DNA of 64,000 nucleotides, taken from positions 868,001 to 932,000 of the forward strand of contig NZ_LR723670.1 in the NCBI RefSeq assembly GCF_902502825.2. Direction: 5' to 3'. Position 1 is the stretch's first letter; each line of letters opens with the position of its first letter. The DNA comes from Pseudorhizobium flavum. Its GTDB lineage: Bacteria > Pseudomonadota > Alphaproteobacteria > Rhizobiales > Rhizobiaceae. The position numbers and the translations under genes were made by a program. Shown piece after piece: positions 60,372-64,000 of this stretch. The notes under the pieces are model-generated. The model searched no databases. It had not been told where the DNA came from and worked only from the letters and a program-made list of their open reading frames with translations.

Positions 60372-61307
60372 ATGGCTCGATCATCCCGCAAGGTCATCAT
60401 CACCTGTGCCATCACAGGCGGCATCCACACGCCCAGCATGTCTTCGTACTTGCCGGTCACCCCGGACCAGATCGCCGCGAACGCCATAGAAGCGGCTGAG
60501 GCAGGGGCAGCGATCCTGCATCTGCATGCTCGCGACCCGGAGGACGGCCGGCCGACGCAGGATCCTGCGGCCTTCGCTCGCTTCCTGCCAAGGATCAAGC
60601 AGGCGACGGACGCAGTGCTGAACCTCACCACCGGCGGAAGCCCCACAATGACAGTGGAGGAGCGCCTTCAGCCGGCCCTGAAGTTTGCTCCCGAAGTCGC
60701 GTCACTCAACATGGGATCGATGAACTTCGGTCTCTATCCTATGCTGGGTCGCTACGAGAGCTTCCAGCACGACTGGGAGCCGGCTTACCTGGAGAAGACC
60801 CGCGACACGGTCTTCCGCAACACGTTCAAGGACATCGAGCACATACTGGAGCATTGCGGCGGCAACGGCACGCGCTTCGAGTTCGAATGCTATGACACAA
60901 GCCACCTCTACAACCTGGCGCATTTCCGTGACCGCGGTCTGGTTCAGGGGCCGCTGTTCATCCAGACGGTCTTCGGCATCCTCGGAGGTATTGGCACCCA
61001 TCCGGACGATGTTGTGCACATGAAGCGCACGGCCGACAGGCTGTTCGGCGACGACTATGTCTGGTCCGTGCTGGGGGCAGGGCGCCATCAGCTTCCCGTT
61101 ACGACGATGGCGGCTGCCATGGGCGGCAATGTTCGCGTCGGGCTCGAGGATTCGCTCTGGGATGGTCCGGGAAAGCTGGCGACCTCCAATGCCGTCCAGG
61201 TGCGCCGCATCCGGCAGGTCCTCGATGGACTGGGGCTGAATATCGCAACTCCGGCCGATGCGCGCGAAATGCTCTCCCTCAAGGGTGCCGATCGTGTTCA
61301 GTTCTAG
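60372..61307 (+). CDS. beta-keto acid cleavage enzyme (BKACE, DUF849)
   Basis: 311 residues from the ATG at 60372 with AAGAGG upstream. The zinc-binding HLHAR near residue 45 and the opening KVIITCAITGGIHTPSMS are diagnostic, as is GGNVRVGLEDSLW near the C-terminus. Such enzymes split a beta-keto acid with acetyl-CoA into acetoacetate and a new acyl-CoA; known substrates include 3-keto-5-aminohexanoate and dehydrocarnitine. Confidence 0.93.
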   Translation: MARSSRKVIITCAITGGIHTPSMSSYLPVTPDQIAANAIEAAEAGAAILHLHARDPEDGRPTQDPAAFARFLPRIKQATDAVLNLTTGGSPTMTVEERLQPALKFAPEVASLNMGSMNFGLYPMLGRYESFQHDWEPAYLEKTRDTVFRNTFKDIEHILEHCGGNGTRFEFECYDTSHLYNLAHFRDRGLVQGPLFIQTVFGILGGIGTHPDDVVHMKRTADRLFGDDYVWSVLGAGRHQLPVTTMAAAMGGNVRVGLEDSLWDGPGKLATSNAVQVRRIRQVLDGLGLNIATPADAREMLSLKGADRVQF

Positions 61308-61334
61308 CGGTGTTGTTGCAGCAGGAGCATCGCC

Positions 61335-62273
61335 TTGAGCCCGCAAGACATCAAAAGCGTGACCGTCGTCGGAACGGGAACCATCGGCGCCAGCTGGACG
61401 TGCCTTTTCCTGGCTCACGGGCTGGATGTGGTCGCGACCGATATTCGCGAAGGAGCCGCGAAGGAATTGGAGGCTTCCGTCGAACGCTGCTGGTCTTCGC
61501 TACCCCACGCCGTGCTCGAGAAGAACAAGCGCGGCACGCTGAGATACACCCCCGATCTCTCTGAAGCATGCGGAGGAACAGGCTTCGTCCAGGAAAATGC
61601 TATTGAAAGGGTGGAAGAGAAGATCGAGCTAATGCGGCGGATTGATGCCGCAACCTCTCCAGGGGTGGTTGTCGCTTCTAGTTCATCCGCAATTTCCGTT
61701 ACCGACATGCAGAGTGCCTGCGCCCATCCGGAACGGGTGGTGCTGGGGCATCCCTTCAATCCGCCGCATTTGGTTCCGCTGGTCGAAATGGTAGGCGGCG
61801 CCAGAACGGGGGAGGCCGCGCTGCGAAGCGCGGAGCAGCTCTATCAACGCATGGGCAAAACAACGATTCGGCTGCAGAAAGAGATCTACGGGCACGTCGC
61901 CAATCGCCTGCAGGCTGCCATTTTCCGCGAAGCGATCCATATTCTCGAAAGTGGCGTCGCCTCAGCAGAGGACATCGACCGCGCCGTCACCGATGGCCCC
62001 GGCCTGCGATGGGCCTTGATGGGACCGCTTCTGACCTATCGCCTTGCCGGCGGCGACCGCGGCATGCAGGGCTTCTGGGACATGTTCGCGCCGATGCAGG
62101 ACAAGCTCTGGCGCGAACTCGGCATGCCGCTGCCCGATGAGGATCTGCAACAGCGGGTAACGGCAGCCGTAGATGGCGCATACGCGGCACTTCCGGTGGA
62201 CGAGGTGGTTTGGGAACGGGACGCGCGGCTGCGCCAGATACTGGCGATGCGGCGGTCGCGCAAACCTGGGTAA
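61335..62273 (+). CDS. 3-hydroxyacyl-CoA dehydrogenase-family enzyme (carnitine-dehydrogenase-like)
   Basis: 312 residues from a TTG at 61335 with GCAGGAG upstream. NAD motif VVGTGTIGASW; catalytic SSSSAIS and GHPFNPPHLVPLVEMVGG with the active His. The single-domain length and the BKACE neighbour suggest it oxidises a free beta-hydroxy acid, for example carnitine or a relative, to the beta-keto acid that BKACE cleaves. Substrate not determined. Confidence 0.88.
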   Translation: MSPQDIKSVTVVGTGTIGASWTCLFLAHGLDVVATDIREGAAKELEASVERCWSSLPHAVLEKNKRGTLRYTPDLSEACGGTGFVQENAIERVEEKIELMRRIDAATSPGVVVASSSSAISVTDMQSACAHPERVVLGHPFNPPHLVPLVEMVGGARTGEAALRSAEQLYQRMGKTTIRLQKEIYGHVANRLQAAIFREAIHILESGVASAEDIDRAVTDGPGLRWALMGPLLTYRLAGGDRGMQGFWDMFAPMQDKLWRELGMPLPDEDLQQRVTAAVDGAYAALPVDEVVWERDARLRQILAMRRSRKPG

Positions 62274-62298
62274 GAGGAGGAAGCCTTCGTCGCTCGCC

Positions 62299-62344
62299 CG
62301 TGAGGCCGCGACGTTATGCTTGATTCCTTCGGCCTCTGCTCACG
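62299..62344. terminator. possible bidirectional terminator
   Basis: CGTGAG at 62299-62304 pairs with CTCACG at 62339-62344, and inner AGGCC with GGCCT at 62331-62335, between two convergent genes. The loop is long and there is no T run. Confidence 0.4.
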
Positions 62345-62349
62345 GAAGA

Positions 62350-63192
62350 CTAACCCAATTCCAGGGTTGTAACGGCGAAGACGCTCTTGGTGTCAAGACG
62401 TGGCTTGCCACCCTTGTACATTCTCGCTGTTGCGAAGCTCGGCGTCATGCCGTGGCCTTCGAGGATGCGGGAAAAGGCTGTCTGCATTTCAGGAACGTCC
62501 AAGTGAAACGTCTCGTTTGGAGCTAGGTTGACGCAAGCATTCAACAACCCTTTGGCATCTTCCAGGCGATCCGCGAAAAGAGGCCCGATCTTGCAGCCGT
62601 CATGGCAGCGGCGGGCTACGGCATACCCTGTGATCGCTCCGTCATGCTCGACAACAATCGCTTGTCTTGGCGGCTGGAGCCACGCGCCGAGGAATTTTTC
62701 CCTTCCGCCAGGGAAGTTCTGCGCATCATACGCAACAATTTCCCGCAACTTGTGTGGTGAGATGGACGAGCATGCTTCCGGGCTGGGGCCGAGCGGATCA
62801 ATCCTGCCGCTCCAGCGGATCGTCTTGTAGGCTTCCACGAAACCTTTTCGCGCATAGTTTTCCTGCTGCTCCGGAACGCCGTCCAGACCGACAATTCGTC
62901 CCGCCAGATGACGCATGCCGGCGTCCCATACGCGCTTACCAAAGCCTCTACCGCGATAATTTTCAAAGCAGATATAGAGGCCGATGAAGCCGAAGTTCCC
63001 GCTATAAGGGACTGCTGAAATACCGGCGACCAGCCTGTCGTCGGTGAAGCAGCCTATGAAGCCATCCGGGTCTGCGCTGCAAAAGGCATTAGCGTCTGCC
63101 AATCCTGGATTCCAACCCTCTTTCCGCGCCCAGTCAAGCAGAAGCTCGACCTCCTCAAGGGTGAGCGAGCGAATGTCACAGCGATTGTTCAC
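62350..63192 (-). CDS. GNAT-family N-acetyltransferase
   Basis: 280 residues from the GTG at 63192, which overlaps the stop of the racemase gene (GTGA). The frame is open upstream but only as shadow of the racemase gene. The GNAT fold shows YICFENYRGRGFGKRVWDAG, the acetyl-CoA loop, near residue 95. A second, C-terminal domain of the YitI/Acetyltransf_18 type follows (GPLFADRLEDAKGLLNACV). Substrate unknown, but coupling to a racemase suggests an amino-acid-like compound. Confidence 0.87.
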   Translation of the reverse strand: MNNRCDIRSLTLEEVELLLDWARKEGWNPGLADANAFCSADPDGFIGCFTDDRLVAGISAVPYSGNFGFIGLYICFENYRGRGFGKRVWDAGMRHLAGRIVGLDGVPEQQENYARKGFVEAYKTIRWSGRIDPLGPSPEACSSISPHKLREIVAYDAQNFPGGREKFLGAWLQPPRQAIVVEHDGAITGYAVARRCHDGCKIGPLFADRLEDAKGLLNACVNLAPNETFHLDVPEMQTAFSRILEGHGMTPSFATARMYKGGKPRLDTKSVFAVTTLELG

Positions 63193-63938
63193 GTGGTGGA
63201 TGCTCCGTTCACTGGGGCGAATGCGTCGAGGATGCCGGCATACCTCTTCTGAAGCGGATACGCATAGGCGCCGCCTTTGGCTGTTGCGAGCCCCAGCGTC
63301 ACTAGGCACTCCGCCTGTTTGACGGCGGCAGCGACGCCATCGACGACCGGGACGCCGTACTCGGCCTGCAATTGCCTTGGCAAATCCGCCATGCCGGCAC
63401 AGCCGAGCACGATGGCTTCAGCGCGGTCTTCGCGCAGTGCGCGCTCGATCTCGCGGCACAAGCGTTCGCGCGCCGACGAGGTAGGATCTTCCAAGGAGAG
63501 CACGTGAATATCGGCGGCGCGAACGGTTGCACGGCGACCGACGCCATAGCGATCCATCAGCGCTTCCAGCGGCAGCCTTGATCGTTCCATCGTCGTTACA
63601 ACGGTGAAGCGCTGAGCGATAAATGAAGCGGTCACAACTGCGGCTTCACAGATGCCAATTACCGGGATCGCAGCTGCGCAACGCGCCGCATCAAGTCCCG
63701 TGTCATCGAAGCAGGCGATGATCGCAGCCCGAGCTCCGTCCCGCTCGCCGAGTCGAACTGCCTGCAGTAATCCGGGGACAGCTAGGGCTTCGTCATAATA
63801 GCCCTCGATGGAGGCAGGCCCCATGCTCGAGGTAACAGCAAGAAGCTTTGTGCCGGGTGCCGCGACGCTCTCGGCTGCCGCTGCGATGCGATCCGTCATG
63901 CTGGCGGTGGTATTCGGATTGACGATGAGAATGCGCAT
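63189..63938 (-). CDS. Asp/Glu/hydantoin racemase-family protein
   Basis: 249 residues. N-terminus MRILIVNPNTTASMTDRI is typical of hydantoin racemases. Of the two expected catalytic cysteines, one is in IIACFDDTGLD near residue 76 and the other in VLGCAGMADL near 180. It lies 7 bases after a membrane-protein gene, in an operon that extends beyond the window. Confidence 0.9.
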   Translation of the reverse strand: MRILIVNPNTTASMTDRIAAAAESVAAPGTKLLAVTSSMGPASIEGYYDEALAVPGLLQAVRLGERDGARAAIIACFDDTGLDAARCAAAIPVIGICEAAVVTASFIAQRFTVVTTMERSRLPLEALMDRYGVGRRATVRAADIHVLSLEDPTSSARERLCREIERALREDRAEAIVLGCAGMADLPRQLQAEYGVPVVDGVAAAVKQAECLVTLGLATAKGGAYAYPLQKRYAGILDAFAPVNGASTT

Positions 63939-63945
63939 GGGACGA

Positions 63946-64000
63946 TCAGCCCTTTAGCCGCCTCCGGTTGAGGCGAAGGATGAGGAGGACGGCTGCGAGA
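63946..64000 (-). CDS. C-terminal end of a membrane protein, probably an ABC permease (partial)
   Basis: Only 17 codons are inside the window (LAAVLLILRLNRRRLKG and stop). A hydrophobic stretch followed by a basic tail is typical of the last helix of a transporter permease. Its place before a hydantoin racemase-like gene fits an uptake operon. Confidence 0.5.
   Translation of the reverse strand, partial: LAAVLLILRLNRRRLKG

Noticed and set aside
62350..63309. Longer version of the GNAT protein starting at 63309
   Set aside because: The extra residues are a shadow of the racemase gene; the GTG at 63192 overlapping the racemase stop gives the natural start.

Overview
This 64 kb window is GC-rich DNA from an alphaproteobacterium, most probably of the Rhizobium/Agrobacterium/Ensifer group. 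The evidence is a seven-subunit Pha/Mrp antiporter operon with fused A and B subunits, a UPF0314 membrane protein, many ABC, TRAP and TTT uptake systems each with its own regulator, and rhizobial-type insertion sequences. The density of transporters, catabolic genes, insertion sequences and broken genes suggests an accessory replicon or a variable chromosomal region. That placement is inference: no rRNA, tRNA, rep genes or CRISPR array were seen.

Layout: (1) 1-5.5 kb: a leftward operon of iron-dependent alcohol dehydrogenase, SDR dehydrogenase and TctC-TctB-TctA transporter, divergent from an IclR regulator. (2) 6.2-12.6 kb: an XRE regulator and the phaAB-C-D-E-F-G cation/proton antiporter operon. 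(3) 12.6-17.7 kb: small hypothetical genes, an MgtC/SapB protein, an EamA exporter, and a decayed integrase behind two clusters of 13-bp direct repeats. (4) 17.3-27.1 kb: a leftward peptide-type ABC transporter with an M81 peptidase, a frameshifted RidA and a D-threonine aldolase/D-serine dehydratase-like enzyme, divergent from an RpiR regulator. Three near-identical candidate operators sit at the two promoters. (5) 27.2-36.5 kb: a SorC-type regulator with an N-terminal frameshift, divergent from a HAD phosphatase, ABC transporter, glycerophosphodiesterase and TIM-barrel isomerase operon. The gene content resembles Agrobacterium agrocinopine (acc) catabolism.

(6) 37-45.6 kb: a damaged envelope-modification locus. 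An IS3-like element sits between two truncated glycosyltransferase genes. A complete IS21-family element has inserted exactly at the start codon of a PAP2 phosphatase gene, separating it from its ribosome binding site and from the divergent two-component system. (7) 45.8-53.3 kb: a DctPQM TRAP transporter divergent from an IclR regulator, then a thiolase gene reduced by internal deletion, an acyl-CoA synthetase, an SDR and a tandem PPC/DUF296-domain protein. (8) 53.5-62.3 kb: a GntR/FadR-type regulator divergent from a Liv-type ABC operon with an SDR, a beta-keto acid cleavage enzyme and a 3-hydroxyacyl-CoA dehydrogenase-like enzyme. A long near-perfect palindrome lies in the shared promoter. 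(9) 62.3-64 kb: a GNAT acetyltransferase, an Asp/Glu/hydantoin racemase-like enzyme and the last codons of a membrane protein, all leftward.

Most loci follow one plan: a regulator divergent from a transporter whose operon carries the first catabolic enzymes. In four of the five complete solute-binding-protein loci an RNA hairpin separates the binding-protein gene from the following transporter genes.
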